From Blastococcus fimeti (GTDB lineage: Bacteria; Actinomycetota; Actinomycetes; Mycobacteriales; Geodermatophilaceae): DNA of 64,000 bases. The stretch spans positions 744,001-808,000 of the forward strand of contig FNAW01000002.1 in NCBI GenBank assembly GCA_900102115.1, written 5' to 3'. The translations under genes and the position numbers were made by a program. This document shows, in pieces, positions 1-9,049 of this stretch. The notes under the pieces were generated by a model that saw only the letters and a program-made list of their open reading frames with translations, did not search any database and was not told the DNA's origin. Each line of letters starts with the position of its first letter. Position 1 is the stretch's first letter.

Positions 1-22
1 GCCGGAGCGCGCTGGTGTCCGG

Positions 23-1417
23 TCAGCCCACCGGTGCGATGCGGCCCACGGCGTCGGACACCTGCTCGTAGGCGCGCCCGGCCCGCAGCACCGTCGCCTC
101 GTCGAACGGCCGGCCGGTCAGCTGCATCCCGAGCGGCAGCCCGGCGGCGTCGAACCCGACCGGCACCGAGAGCACCGGCTGGCCGGTCAGGTTGCCCGGA
201 GAGGTGAGCCGGATCATCGCCGAGGAGATCGCCTCGGTGACGCCGTCGGACCAGGTGACCTCGGTGGCGCCGACCTCCGGGGCCGCGAACGGCATGCCGG
301 GCATGACCATGAGGTCGATGTCGTCGAACACCTCGGCCCACGCCCGCTGCATGAGCGTCCGGATGCGCAGCGCCTTGATGTAGTCGGTGGCCAGCACCAG
401 CTCGCCCACCTCCAGCGAGAGCCGGGTGTCCTCGAGGTAGAGCTCGGCCTTCGCCCGCAGGTCCTTCTGGTGGTAGGCGCTGGCCTCGGGGTACACGATC
501 GCCCACTCGGTGGCCAGGATCTGCTCGGCGTAGGGCGTGCTCACCTCGCGCAGCTCGGCACCCAGGCCCGCGAGGACGTCGATCGCCGTCCGCACCGCCC
601 GCTCGACGTCCTCGCTCACGTGCTCGAAGAAGTAGTCGCTCGGGACGCCGATCCGCAGGCCGGCGATGCCGTCGTCCAGGCCGGCCGTGTAGTCCGGCAC
701 CGGGACGTCGATGCTCGCCGGGTCGCGCCGGTCGTAGCCGGCGATCGCGTTCAGCACGTGCGCGCAGTCGGTCACGTTGCGGGTCAGCGGGCCGACGTGG
801 TCCAGCGACCAGGCAAGTGAGGCGACCCCGCGCCGGGACGCCCGTCCGTAGGTCGGCTTGAGGCCGACGGTGCCGCAGAGCGTGGCCGGGATGCGGATCG
901 ACCCGGCGGTGTCCGAGCCCATCCCCACCATGCAGCTGCCCGCCGCGACCGCCGCGCCGGAGCCGCCGCTGGAGCCGCCCGGGATCCGGCCGGTGTCCCA
1001 GGGGTTGCGGGTGGTCGGGGTGATCCCGCCGAAGGCGAACTCGTGGGTGTGCGTCTTGCCGACCATGACCATGCCGGCACCCAGCAGCTGCTCGACCGAC
1101 GCCGAGTCGGTATCGGGCACGATGCCGGCGCGCACCGCGGAGCTCGACGTCGTCGGCACCCCGGCGGTGTCGTAGAGGTCCTTCACGCCGAGCGGGATGC
1201 CGTGCAGGGCGCCGAGGTAGCGGCCCGAGGCGATCTCCTGCTCGGCGTGCGCGGCGGCCTTGCGGGCGAGCTCGTCGGTGACGTGCGCGAAGGCGCCCAG
1301 CTGCGGCTCGGTCGCCTCGATCCGGGTCAGCACCGAGTCGGTCAGCTCGACCGGCGACAGCCGGCGGGCGGAGATCTCGGTGGCGGCGGCGGACAGCGAC
1401 AGCTCGAACGGTTCCAT
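23..1417 (-). CDS. Amidase signature family hydrolase (amidase 1)
   Basis: A 464-residue cytoplasmic amidase of the amidase signature (GatA-like) family, which hydrolyses a C-N amide bond; the substrate is unknown. The Ser-cisSer-Lys triad is readable: Lys79 in [10 protein letters not shown], cis-Ser149 in [14 protein letters not shown], and nucleophile Ser173 in [10 protein letters not shown]. The ATG was chosen because AAGGAG lies about 10 bases upstream and the family N-terminus begins there; the reading frame stays open further upstream but enters the neighbouring gene. It follows the deacetylase gene by 49 bases on the same strand, so the two are probably co-transcribed. It is closely similar along its length to the amidase at 7402-8808 (both have [18 protein letters not shown] and LDHVGPLT), so the two look like local paralogues. 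Glutamyl-tRNA amidotransferase subunit A is unlikely because no gatB or gatC lies nearby. Confidence 0.9.
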   Translation of the reverse strand: MEPFELSLSAAATEISARRLSPVELTDSVLTRIEATEPQLGAFAHVTDELARKAAAHAEQEIASGRYLGALHGIPLGVKDLYDTAGVPTTSSSAVRAGIVPDTDSASVEQLLGAGMVMVGKTHTHEFAFGGITPTTRNPWDTGRIPGGSSGGSGAAVAAGSCMVGMGSDTAGSIRIPATLCGTVGLKPTYGRASRRGVASLAWSLDHVGPLTRNVTDCAHVLNAIAGYDRRDPASIDVPVPDYTAGLDDGIAGLRIGVPSDYFFEHVSEDVERAVRTAIDVLAGLGAELREVSTPYAEQILATEWAIVYPEASAYHQKDLRAKAELYLEDTRLSLEVGELVLATDYIKALRIRTLMQRAWAEVFDDIDLMVMPGMPFAAPEVGATEVTWSDGVTEAISSAMIRLTSPGNLTGQPVLSVPVGFDAAGLPLGMQLTGRPFDEATVLRAGRAYEQVSDAVGRIAPVG

Positions 1418-1466
1418 GGTGGTGCGGCTCCTTCGGGGGTTCGGGTGGATCGGGGTCGGTGGGGGC

Positions 1467-2585
1467 TCAGCGGCCGGGGATGTCGGCGACCAGCACCTCG
1501 GCCGCCTTGCGCGAGGCGAGCTGGTGCTCCTCGATCTCGGAGATGCCGTAGACGTCGGCCAGCAGCGCGAGGTACGGATCGGCGATCGGCTCGACACCGG
1601 CCAGCGTGGCGATCGTGATGGCGCCGCAGACCGCGACGTAGTGGATGCTGTAGCCGCCCTCCTGGACCATCACCAGCCGGCCGTCGCACAGCTCCGCGGC
1701 CGCCTCCATCACCCGCTCGGTCAGGGTGGCGAAGCCCGCGGCGGAGACCATCGTGTGCGCCAGCGGGTCGAAGTAGCTGGGGTCGAAACCGCAGGCCACG
1801 ACGATGAGGTCGGGCTGGAACGCCCGGAGCGCGGGCACAATCACCGCGTCCATGGCGTCGACGTAGCCGGCGTCCCCGGTACCGGGCGGCCGCGGCACGT
1901 TGAGGTTCGTGTACAGCCCGGCCCCGCCACCGCGCTCGTCGACGGTGCCGCCCTTCGGCGGGTAGAGCCGGTCCTGGTGCATCGAGATGGTGAGCACCGT
2001 CGGGTCCTCCCAGAACACCCTCTGGGTGCCGTTGCCGTGGTGCACGTCCCAGTCGACGACGGCGATCCGCTCCACCCCCAGCACCTCTTGCGCGTGCCGG
2101 ACGGCGACGGCGACGTTGTTGAACACGCAGAAGCCCATGCCGGTCTCGGGCACCGCGTGGTGGCCGCACGGGTTGACCAGCGCGAACCCGTTGTCCACCA
2201 CCCCGCCGACGACGGCGTCCACCATCGCCAGCGCTCCGCCGGCGGCCAGCGCGGCGATCTCGTAGCCGCCCTTGCCGAACGGGGAGACGCCGTCCCCGGC
2301 GTCGCCGCCCTTGGGCAGCGCGCTCTCGGCCACGATCCGGTCGTGGTGCTCCACGGTGTGCACCCGCAGGATCTCCTCCCGCGTGGCCGGCCGGGCCGGG
2401 ACCCGCTGCAGCTGGTCGAGCAGCCCCGAGACCTCGACCAGCTCGTGCATGCGCCGCTTGTTGTCGGGATGCGCGAAGTGGTGGCCCACGGGCTGCAGCC
2501 CCACCGCGGGATCGGCCGGGGTCAGCGACCCGCTGCCGGTGTCGTTCCAGCCGTACAGGGGGTGCCAGAGGTAGCCGGTCGTCAT
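1467..2585 (-). CDS. Class II histone deacetylase / acetylpolyamine amidohydrolase family protein
   Basis: A 372-residue zinc hydrolase of the arginase-deacetylase fold, expected to remove acetyl or similar acyl groups from amines such as acetylpolyamines. The metal site is visible: Asp180 and His182 in DWDVHHGNGT and Asp268 in ACGFDPSYF. The paired catalytic histidines are His142-His143 in NPCGHHAVPETGMGFC, and the GGY motif follows near the C-terminus (QEGGYS). Length fits a single-domain bacterial member. The start is the ATG at 2585 (MTTGYLWHPLYGW); the frame is open further upstream only because it runs through a palindromic repeat. It heads a likely two-gene unit with the downstream amidase and is divergent from the urease operon. 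The substrate is inferred from family only; bacterial members also act on other N-acyl compounds. Confidence 0.85.
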   Translation of the reverse strand: MTTGYLWHPLYGWNDTGSGSLTPADPAVGLQPVGHHFAHPDNKRRMHELVEVSGLLDQLQRVPARPATREEILRVHTVEHHDRIVAESALPKGGDAGDGVSPFGKGGYEIAALAAGGALAMVDAVVGGVVDNGFALVNPCGHHAVPETGMGFCVFNNVAVAVRHAQEVLGVERIAVVDWDVHHGNGTQRVFWEDPTVLTISMHQDRLYPPKGGTVDERGGGAGLYTNLNVPRPPGTGDAGYVDAMDAVIVPALRAFQPDLIVVACGFDPSYFDPLAHTMVSAAGFATLTERVMEAAAELCDGRLVMVQEGGYSIHYVAVCGAITIATLAGVEPIADPYLALLADVYGISEIEEHQLASRKAAEVLVADIPGR

Positions 2586-2659
2586 GGCTGCCGACCCTGC
2601 CGAGCCGGTGTTCCAGCGCGGTGACGATCCGGTGAAAGGTCCGGCGACCGTCCCCTCCC

Positions 2660-2720
2660 CCGGACTTTCGGTGCAGAAAGTCCGGCCCTCCCCCGGACTT
2701 TCGGTGCAGAAAGTCCGGGG
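2660..2720. repeat. Tandem pair of palindromic repeats (GGACTTTC-type)
   Basis: Two copies of a perfect hairpin 33 bases apart in the divergent intergenic region between the deacetylase and ureAB. Copy 1 (2660-2685) has arms CCGGACTTTC and GAAAGTCCGG around the loop GGTGCA. Copy 2 (2691-2720) has 12-base arms CCCCGGACTTTC and GAAAGTCCGGGG around the same loop. The same element recurs as a pair at 60553-60600. It looks like a dispersed REP-like palindrome; a regulatory or transcript-stability role is possible but not shown. Confidence 0.85.
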
Positions 2721-2857
2721 TCGACCGTCACCGAGACGGAACCGGACGGACCCCGCCCCGACACACCGCCCCGGCATCGTCCACCGCGGTGATCACCTCG
2801 CCACTCCCCGCACCCGACGGAAGGCTCCCGCATGCGCACGGCCGGCACGAGCACCCG

Positions 2858-3532
2858 ATGAAGCTGCTGCCCGAGGAGGAGGAGCGGTTGCAGCTGTTCC
2901 TGGCCGCCGAGCTGGCCCGCCGGCGCCGCGCCCGGGGGCTCCGGCTCAACCAGCCCGAGGCGCTCGCGCTGATCTGCGACGAGATCATGGAGGCCGCCCG
3001 CGACGGGCGCTCCTACGCCGAGGCGCTGGAGATCGGCGGCACCGTGCTCGGCCCGGACGACGTGCTGGACGGCGTCCCCGCGCTGCTGGACAGGATCCAG
3101 GTGGAGGCCCTGTTCGACGAGGGCACCGTCATGGTCACGCTCTACCACCCGCTGGGCGGGGGCGACTCCCCCGTGGAGGGGCCGACGGACGACGTGCTGA
3201 TCAACCCCGGCCGCGAGCGGGTGACCGTCGAGGTGACCAACACCCTCGACCGGGCCGTCCAGGTGACCTCGCACTACCACTTCTTCGAGGCCAACCGCGG
3301 GCTGCGGTTCGACCGCGCGGCCGCGTTCGGCATGCGCCTGGACGTCGCCGCCGGCACCGCGGTCCGCTTCGAGCCCGGCGACCGGCGCCCGGTCCAGCTG
3401 GTGCCGATGGCCGGCAACCGCGTCGTCCGGGGCATCGCCGGCCTGGTCGAGGGCGCCCTGGACGACCCGGAGGTGCGCACCCGGGCCCTGGCCGCGGCCG
3501 AGCGCGCCGGCTACCTCGGGGTGACCTCGTGA
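2858..3532 (+). CDS. ureAB: Urease gamma/beta subunit fusion
   Basis: A 224-residue fusion of urease gamma (UreA, about residues 1-100, beginning [11 protein letters not shown] with the conserved [15 protein letters not shown]) and beta (UreB, about residues 105-224, with the signature [17 protein letters not shown] and [11 protein letters not shown]). These small subunits pack around the catalytic alpha subunit. The ATG at 2858 matches the canonical UreA N-terminus, although no strong Shine-Dalgarno sequence is visible. The stop overlaps the GTG of ureC (GTGA), indicating translational coupling. Fused gamma/beta chains are known from Helicobacter and from a second urease type in actinobacteria. 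It is the first gene of a ureAB-C-F-G-D operon. Confidence 0.95.
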   Translation: MKLLPEEEERLQLFLAAELARRRRARGLRLNQPEALALICDEIMEAARDGRSYAEALEIGGTVLGPDDVLDGVPALLDRIQVEALFDEGTVMVTLYHPLGGGDSPVEGPTDDVLINPGRERVTVEVTNTLDRAVQVTSHYHFFEANRGLRFDRAAAFGMRLDVAAGTAVRFEPGDRRPVQLVPMAGNRVVRGIAGLVEGALDDPEVRTRALAAAERAGYLGVTS

Positions 3533-5211
3533 CCGCCGTCCCCCGCGACGTCCACCGGCTGCTCTACGGCCCCGGCGAGGGCGACGTCGTCCCCCTCGCC
3601 GACACCGGCCTGCGGCTGCGGGTCGAGCGCAGCGTCACCGAGCCCGGCGAGGAGTCCCTCGTCGGCGCCGGCCGCAACCTCCGGGACGGGCTCGGCGTCC
3701 GCGTCGGCGCCGCCCGGGACAGCGCGCTGGACATGGTCATCACCGGCGCGGTCATCGTCGATCCCGTCCTCGGCGTCATCAAGGCCGACATCGGGATCAA
3801 GGAGGACCGGATCGTCGGCATCGGTCAGGCCGGCAACCCCGACATCTCCTCGGGCGTGGACCTCGTGGTCGACGCGCAGACCCAGATCGTCGGCGGCTGG
3901 AACCTGATCGCCACCCCGGGCTCGATCGACACCCACGTGCACCTGGCGAACGCGGCCCAGGCCGACACCTTCTGCCGCAACGGCTACACCACTGTCATCG
4001 GCGCCAGCCCCGGCCCGTCGTTCGACGTCGGGGTGGGCGGCAGCTGGATCTACGACTCGCTGGTCGACGGCATCGGCGCGTGGCCGCTCAACATCGCGAT
4101 GATCGGGCGGGCGGCCAGCGCGCGGGACGACCTGGAGGCCCACCTCGAGGTCGGCGTCTCCGGATTCAAGATCCACGAGGACTTCGGCGCGTTCCCCGCG
4201 GTGATCGACGCCGCGCTGCGGGTCTCCGACGACCACGACGTCCAGACGATCATCCACACGGACACGATCAACGAGTCGGTCACGCTGGCCGAGACGATGG
4301 ACGCGATCGCCGGCCGCACGATCCACGCCTACCACGTGGAGGGCACCGGGGGCGGGCACGCACCGGACATCCTGGAGATCTGCGGCGAGCCGAACGTGCT
4401 GCCGTCGTCGACCAACCCGACGAACCCCTACACCGAGGCTGCGCTCGCCGAGCACCTCGACATGATCATGGGCGCGCACCTGCAGCACCGCTCGATCCAC
4501 ACCGACCTGGCGTTCGCGCAGTCCCGGATCCGCCCCACCACGATGGCCGCCGAGGACGTGCTGCACGACGTCGGCGCGATCTCGATGATGGGCTCGGACT
4601 CCAACGGGATGGGCCGGGCAGCGGAGTCGGCGCGGCGCACCTGGCAGCTGGCGGCCAAGATGCGCGACCTCGGTGGCGAGCAGCCCGCGGACGACAACGA
4701 GCGCATCCTCCGGTACCTGGAGAAGTACACCTGGTGCCCGGCCGTCGCCCACGGCATCAGCGACTCGGTGGGCACCCTGGCACCGGGCCGGCTGGCCGAC
4801 ATCGTGCTCTGGGACCCCCGCTTCTTCGGGGTCAAGCCGACCACCGTCGTGAAGTCCGGGGTCGTCAGCTACGCCGCGACCGGCACCGGCAACGGCTCGG
4901 TGGTCATGACCGAGCCGATCCGGATCCGGCCCCAGTGGGGCGCGTCCGGTGCGACCTCCGCCCGGCTGGCCCGCGTCTTCACCAGCGCCACCGGGCTGGC
5001 CGCAGCGGAGCGGCGCGGGGCGTCGTACCTGTCACGGCTGCTGCCGGTGCGCGGCACCCGGCAGCTGACCAAGGCGGACATGTCCCGCAACGCGGCGACC
5101 CCCGACGTCCGGGTCGATCCCGACTCCTTCGTGGTCACGGTGGACGGCGTGGAGGCCGTGGTCCCGCCCTCGACGTCGGTGCCGCTCAGCCGCCGCTACC
5201 TGCTGATCTGA
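3529..5211 (+). CDS. ureC: Urease alpha subunit, divergent (nickel amidohydrolase)
   Basis: A 560-residue catalytic subunit. By position the dinickel ligands are all present: His136 and His138 (IDTHVH), Lys214 (GFKIHEDFG, the carbamylated lysine), His243, His269 ([14 protein letters not shown]) and Asp357 (GSDSNGMGR); His216 and the flap histidine His317 are also kept. Other parts differ from textbook ureases. The mobile-flap cysteine is Ala316 (MIMGAHLQH where MVCHHLDP is usual). The loop normally reading GGTGPA-GTNATTCTPG is replaced by [16 protein letters not shown], and FICPQ after the HxH motif is LANAAQ. The metal site is therefore intact but the substrate pocket is remodelled. It starts with GTG overlapping the ureAB stop, and ureF begins 6 bases after its own stop. 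It may hydrolyse urea, or another ureido or amide compound. Confidence 0.93.
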   Translation: MTAVPRDVHRLLYGPGEGDVVPLADTGLRLRVERSVTEPGEESLVGAGRNLRDGLGVRVGAARDSALDMVITGAVIVDPVLGVIKADIGIKEDRIVGIGQAGNPDISSGVDLVVDAQTQIVGGWNLIATPGSIDTHVHLANAAQADTFCRNGYTTVIGASPGPSFDVGVGGSWIYDSLVDGIGAWPLNIAMIGRAASARDDLEAHLEVGVSGFKIHEDFGAFPAVIDAALRVSDDHDVQTIIHTDTINESVTLAETMDAIAGRTIHAYHVEGTGGGHAPDILEICGEPNVLPSSTNPTNPYTEAALAEHLDMIMGAHLQHRSIHTDLAFAQSRIRPTTMAAEDVLHDVGAISMMGSDSNGMGRAAESARRTWQLAAKMRDLGGEQPADDNERILRYLEKYTWCPAVAHGISDSVGTLAPGRLADIVLWDPRFFGVKPTTVVKSGVVSYAATGTGNGSVVMTEPIRIRPQWGASGATSARLARVFTSATGLAAAERRGASYLSRLLPVRGTRQLTKADMSRNAATPDVRVDPDSFVVTVDGVEAVVPPSTSVPLSRRYLLI

Positions 5212-5217
5212 GCGCCG

Positions 5218-5880
5218 GTGACCGACCTGCCCTTCGCCCTGCTGCAGCTCACCGACTCCGCCTGCCCCACCGGGGGGTTCGCGCACTCCCACGGGGTGGA
5301 GGAGCTGGTGCGCAGCGGCCGGGTGACAGACGCCGACAGCCTTCTCGCGGCGCTCACCGAGTACGTCGTCGAGTCGCTGCCCGGGCGCGACCTGGCGTTC
5401 GCCGGGCTCGCCTGGGACGCCGCGGCCGCCGACGACGTCCCGCGGGTGCGGTCACTGGTCGACGAGCGGGTGGCCACCCGGCTCACGCGGGCGACCCGGG
5501 AGGCGGAGGGCCAGCGCGGGCTGGCGCTGCGCCGCGTGGTCGCCGCGCTGCACCCCGGCGATCCACTGCTCGACGCCGCCGCCGGCAGCTCCACGGTGCT
5601 GTTCGGCGTCGCTGGCCGGCTGCTCGGCGCCGACCGGCGCAGCACCGTCCGGGCCGCCGCCTTCAGCCAGGTGTCGGCGATGGCCCAGGCAGCCGTCCGG
5701 ATCGGCCGCGTCGGGCCGACCGGAGCACAGCACGTCCTCGGCCGACTGGCCGGCCCGCTCGACCGAGCGGTTGCAGAGAGCGAGGAGAGAACACATGGGG
5801 ATTGGCACGGCTTCGCACCATCATGGGAGCTCGCACAGTCACGGCACGAGCACCGGACATCCGGCATGTTCATCACCTGA
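5218..5880 (+). CDS. ureF: Urease accessory protein UreF
   Basis: A 220-residue all-helical urease chaperone that, with UreD and UreG, forms the complex delivering nickel to the urease active site. The family N-terminal signature is clear (LLQLTDSACPTGGFAHSHGVEEL), and the C-terminus keeps the typical ending AQSRHEHRTSGMF. GTG start 6 bases after the ureC stop. The last 28 codons (from residue 193) overlap the first codons of ureG in another frame, so 5795-5880 codes for both proteins. Length is normal for UreF, which supports the overlap being real rather than a frame error. Confidence 0.92.
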   Translation: MTDLPFALLQLTDSACPTGGFAHSHGVEELVRSGRVTDADSLLAALTEYVVESLPGRDLAFAGLAWDAAAADDVPRVRSLVDERVATRLTRATREAEGQRGLALRRVVAALHPGDPLLDAAAGSSTVLFGVAGRLLGADRRSTVRAAAFSQVSAMAQAAVRIGRVGPTGAQHVLGRLAGPLDRAVAESEERTHGDWHGFAPSWELAQSRHEHRTSGMFIT

Positions 5881-6499
5881 GACCGAGCCGCCGGCCCGGC
5901 CGCTGCGCATCGGCATCGCCGGCCCGATCGGGTCGGGGAAGACCACGCTGATGATCGAGCTGGTCCGCCGGCTGGCCGCCGACGGGATCGCCTGCGGGGT
6001 GGTGACCAACGACGTCTACACGACCGTCGACGCCGACATCGTCACCCGCTCCGGGGTGCTGCCGACCGAGCGGATCGTCGGCGTGGCCACCGGCGGCTGC
6101 CCGCACGCCGCGATCCGGGACGACGTCTCGGTCAACGACGCCGCGGTCAGCGGGCTGGTCGCCCGCGAGCCGGGCCTGGACGTCGTCTTCATCGAGTCCG
6201 GCGGCGACAACCTGACCGCCACCTTCTCCCGGGAGCTGGTGCACCGGTGGATCTGCGTCATCGACGTGGGCGCCGGCGACAAGATCCCGAGCAAGGGCGG
6301 CCCCGGCATCACCGAGTCCGACCTCGTGGTGGTCAACAAGAGCGACATCGCCGACCAGGTCGGGGCCTCGGTGGCCATCTTCCGGCGCGACCTGGACGCC
6401 GCCCGCGGCGACCTGCCCTACGCGGTCACCTCCACCCGGGACGACGCCTCGATGGCCTCGGTCGCCGGGCTGGTCGGCGCCTGGGCGACGGTCGGGTGA
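5795..6499 (+). CDS. ureG: Urease accessory GTPase UreG with His-rich N-terminus
   Basis: A 234-residue SIMIBI-class GTPase that couples GTP hydrolysis to nickel insertion into urease. It has P-loop residues 43-50 (GPIGSGKT), the nickel/zinc-binding Cys102-Pro-His104 (TGGCPHAAIRDD), ESGGDNLTATFS, GAGDKIPSKGGPGIT and the NKSD base-recognition motif. The first 22 residues are histidine-rich (His 8, 9, 10, 14, 16, 22), as in other actinobacterial UreG proteins, and may store nickel in place of the missing UreE. The ATG at 5795 was chosen because GAGGAGA lies 7 bases upstream; the frame also has a TTG at 5771 with no such signal. It overlaps ureF by 86 bases and its stop overlaps the ureD start (GTGA). 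Confidence 0.95.
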   Translation: MGIGTASHHHGSSHSHGTSTGHPACSSPETEPPARPLRIGIAGPIGSGKTTLMIELVRRLAADGIACGVVTNDVYTTVDADIVTRSGVLPTERIVGVATGGCPHAAIRDDVSVNDAAVSGLVAREPGLDVVFIESGGDNLTATFSRELVHRWICVIDVGAGDKIPSKGGPGITESDLVVVNKSDIADQVGASVAIFRRDLDAARGDLPYAVTSTRDDASMASVAGLVGAWATVG

Positions 6500-7308
6500 C
6501 GGCAGCGCCCGTCCTGTCCCGGCCGGCGGTGCGCGCCCGGCTGGACTGCACGGTCGGGCCAGACGTCGCCGGTCGGCAGCGGGTGCACGGCACCTGGTCC
6601 GGGCCGGTGCACCCGGTGCACCACCCGGCCTCCCGCGGGCCCGACGTCCTGGTGCTCACCACCGACACGGCCGGCATCGCGTCCGGCGACGAGCTGCACC
6701 TGCGGGTGCGGCTCGCCGCCGGCGCCGACCTGGTGGTCACCGATCCGGGCCCGACCCAGCTGCTGCCCGGGGCCGGCGCCGGGGACCCCGCCGGCCGGCA
6801 GACGACCGTGCTCGAGGTCGCGGCCGGCGCACGGCTGGTGCTGCTCCCGAACGCGGTGGTCCCGCTGCGGCGCTCCCGGTCCCGGGTCGACACCGTGGTG
6901 CGGCTCGAGCCCGGTGCCTGCGCCGTCGTCGGCGGCGTGCTCGCGCCCGGCCGCGTCGCCCGCGGGGAGGTGTGGGTGCCCGACCGGCTCGACACCACCA
7001 CCGACCTGTACCAGGACGGGCGGCTGGTCGTCCGCGACGCCCAGCGGGTCGAGCCGCTCCCGGGGGCCACGCGTGAGGCCGGGCACCTGGTCACCGCCTA
7101 CGTCGTCGGACCGCCCGATCCCGAGCTGCTGCCCCGGGTGCGCGCCGCGGCCGACGCGTGCGCCGGGGTGTCGGCGCTGGCCGACGACCTGCTCGCGCTG
7201 CGCGCCGTCGTCGACACGCAGTACGAGGCCGCGGCCCTGCTCCGCGCGGTCACCGAGGTGGTCCGGCCCGACCTCGTCGACTGGGGCTGGGGCCGGATCG
7301 GCCGCTAA
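6496..7308 (+). CDS. ureD: Urease accessory protein UreD (UreH)
   Basis: A 270-residue beta-rich scaffold protein that binds apo-urease and conducts nickel from UreG through the UreDFG complex. Family features are recognisable: an early RARLDCTVG strand, the HPASRGPDVLVLTTDTAGI region, LVVTDPGPTQLLPG, and PNAVVPLRRSR near the middle. The GTG start overlaps the ureG stop. It is the last gene of the urease operon, ending 35 bases before a strong hairpin. UreD is the least conserved urease chaperone, so assignment rests partly on operon position. Confidence 0.88.
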   Translation: MTAAPVLSRPAVRARLDCTVGPDVAGRQRVHGTWSGPVHPVHHPASRGPDVLVLTTDTAGIASGDELHLRVRLAAGADLVVTDPGPTQLLPGAGAGDPAGRQTTVLEVAAGARLVLLPNAVVPLRRSRSRVDTVVRLEPGACAVVGGVLAPGRVARGEVWVPDRLDTTTDLYQDGRLVVRDAQRVEPLPGATREAGHLVTAYVVGPPDPELLPRVRAAADACAGVSALADDLLALRAVVDTQYEAAALLRAVTEVVRPDLVDWGWGRIGR

Positions 7309-7343
7309 GCCGCTCCCCGACGCGCCACTCCCCCGAAACGAGC

Positions 7344-7381
7344 CACTGCCCGGCAGGTCCGCGAGGACCTGCCGGGCAGTG
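7344..7381. terminator. Bidirectional hairpin terminator between ureD and amidase 2
   Basis: A perfect 17-base-pair stem (inner arm ACTGCCCGGCAGGTCC, 7345-7360) around the tetraloop GCGA, lying between the stop codons of two convergent operons. It has no clear U-tract on either side, which is usual for actinobacterial terminators. Confidence 0.8.
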
Positions 7382-7401
7382 CTGCTTCCCCGGTCGGCGG
7401 C

Positions 7402-8808
7402 TCAGAGCGGGGCGAGCGCCCCGATCCAGTCGGTGGCCGTCTCGAGCGCGGCACCCACGCCGAGGACGGTGCCCTCGGCGAACGGCCGGCCGATGATCTG
7501 CATGCCCACCGGCAGCCCGTCGACCGGTGCGACCGGCACCGACAGCGCCGGCAGCCCGGTGATGTTGGCCGGACCCGACAGCCGGGTCAGGCAGTCGGTC
7601 GGCCGCTCGGCGAAGCCGTCCGCCCAGGTGACGGCCGTCTGGTCGGCCCGGGGCGCCACCACCGGGACCGACGGCGCGACCAGCACGTCGATGTCCTCGT
7701 ACATCTGCCGCCAGGCCTGCTGCATGAGCGAGCGGACGCGGGTGGCGTTGATGTAGTCGGTGGCCAGCACCAGCTCGCCGGCCTCCAGCGCGACCCGGAC
7801 CTCCTCGGTGTAGAGCTCCGGGGACTCCCGCATCGCCTTCTGGTGGTACGACGCGGCCTCCGGGCCGAGCATCCCCCAGGAGACGGCCTTGATCTGGTCG
7901 GCGTACGGGATCGTCACCTCGACCAGCGTGGCGCCCAGCCCTTCGAGCACCGCGATGGCGGCACGGACGGAGGCCTCGACCTCGGGCTGCACGTGGTCGA
8001 AGTAGAAGTTCGAGGGCACGCCCACCCGGAGCCCCCGCACGCCGCGGTCCGCGGCCGCCGCCAGGTCCGCGACGTAGTCCGGCACCGGGACGTCGACCGA
8101 CGCCGGATCGGCGCGGTCGAAGCCGGCCGTCGCCGCCAGCACGTGCGCGCAGTCGACGACGTCGCGGGTCAGCGGGCCGACGTGGTCCAGCGACCAGGAC
8201 AGCGACGCCACCCCGCGGCGGGAGATCCGGCCGTAGGTCGGCTTGAGCCCGACGGTGCCGCAGACCGCGGCCGGGATGCGGATCGAGCCGCCGGTGTCGC
8301 TGCCCAGCCCGACGAGGCACTCCCCCGCCGCCACGGCCGCGCCCGATCCGCCGCTCGATCCGCCGGGCACCCGCTCGACGTCCCACGGGTTGCGGGTCGT
8401 CGGCGTGGTCGCCCCGTAGGCGAACTCGTGGGTGTGCGTCTTGCCGATCATCACCATGCCGGCCGACAGCAGCCGGGTGACCATCTCCGCGTCGGTGTCC
8501 GGCACGAAGCTGGCCCGCACCTGCGAGCTCGACGTCGTCGGGACGCCGGCGGTCTCGTAGAGATCCTTCACCCCGAGCGGCAGGCCGTCGAGCGGGCCGC
8601 GGTAGGCGCCCTCGACGATCCGCTGCTCGGCGTCGGCCGCGGCCTTCCGGGCCAGGTCGGGGGTGACGCAGGCGAACGCGTTGAGCGTCCCCTCGACGGC
8701 GTCGACCCGCTCGAGGACGGAGTCGGTCAGCTCCACCGGGGAGAGCTCGCGGCTGCGGATCGCCGCGGCGGCCTCGGTCAGCGACAGCTGGTAGGGCTGC
8801 ACGCTCAC
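7402..8808 (-). CDS. Amidase signature family hydrolase (amidase 2), AtzE-like position
   Basis: A 468-residue amidase whose triad is Lys81 ([10 protein letters not shown]), cis-Ser151 ([14 protein letters not shown]) and Ser175 ([10 protein letters not shown]). The GTG at 8808 was chosen because it overlaps the stop of the upstream 65-residue AtzG-like gene (GTGA), implying coupled translation; another GTG two codons earlier is possible. In the cyanuric acid pathway AtzG forms a complex with the AtzE amidase, and this gene sits in the equivalent position, but the substrate here is unknown. It is the last gene of the transporter-amidase operon and ends 21 bases from the shared hairpin. It is paralogous to the amidase at 23-1417. 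Confidence 0.9.
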   Translation of the reverse strand: MSVQPYQLSLTEAAAAIRSRELSPVELTDSVLERVDAVEGTLNAFACVTPDLARKAAADAEQRIVEGAYRGPLDGLPLGVKDLYETAGVPTTSSSQVRASFVPDTDAEMVTRLLSAGMVMIGKTHTHEFAYGATTPTTRNPWDVERVPGGSSGGSGAAVAAGECLVGLGSDTGGSIRIPAAVCGTVGLKPTYGRISRRGVASLSWSLDHVGPLTRDVVDCAHVLAATAGFDRADPASVDVPVPDYVADLAAAADRGVRGLRVGVPSNFYFDHVQPEVEASVRAAIAVLEGLGATLVEVTIPYADQIKAVSWGMLGPEAASYHQKAMRESPELYTEEVRVALEAGELVLATDYINATRVRSLMQQAWRQMYEDIDVLVAPSVPVVAPRADQTAVTWADGFAERPTDCLTRLSGPANITGLPALSVPVAPVDGLPVGMQIIGRPFAEGTVLGVGAALETATDWIGALAPL

Positions 8809-9002
8809 TCCCACCGGGCGTCGAACGCGGTGGCCGGCGGGGTCTCCCCCAGCGGCACCTCGTCGAGGGTGTCGAGCATCGCGTAGATGCCGTTGATCAT
8901 CGGGCCGACGACGTCGAGCCGTTCGGGGCCGAGGTCGAGCCGGGCCTGGCGGGCGGCGAGCGCCAGCGCCTCGCCGACAAGCTCGCGGGACTGGGTGGAC
9001 AT
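8805..9002 (-). CDS. AtzG-like (DUF4089, GatC-related) small amidase partner
   Basis: A 65-residue protein starting MSTQSRELVGEALALAARQ and ending in [11 protein letters not shown]. The layout, helices followed by an L-x-EVPLGE-x-PPATAF tail, matches the AtzG-like family of small GatC-type partners that wrap around amidase-signature enzymes. The ATG has a strong AGGAGG 8 bases upstream. Its stop overlaps the start of amidase 2, and amidase 3 ends 47 bases upstream, so either amidase could be its partner; the overlap favours amidase 2. Family assignment is by pattern and context rather than a search. Confidence 0.72.
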   Translation of the reverse strand: MSTQSRELVGEALALAARQARLDLGPERLDVVGPMINGIYAMLDTLDEVPLGETPPATAFDARWE

Positions 9003-9049
9003 CGGGACTTCCTCCTGGGGTCGGGCGGGTGGGTGTGGTCGGTGCCGGG

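Noticed and set aside
2586..2857. Riboswitch (urea, guanidine or nickel) upstream of ureAB
   Set aside because: Apart from the two palindromic repeats no conserved riboswitch core was visible; the hairpins recur at an unrelated locus.
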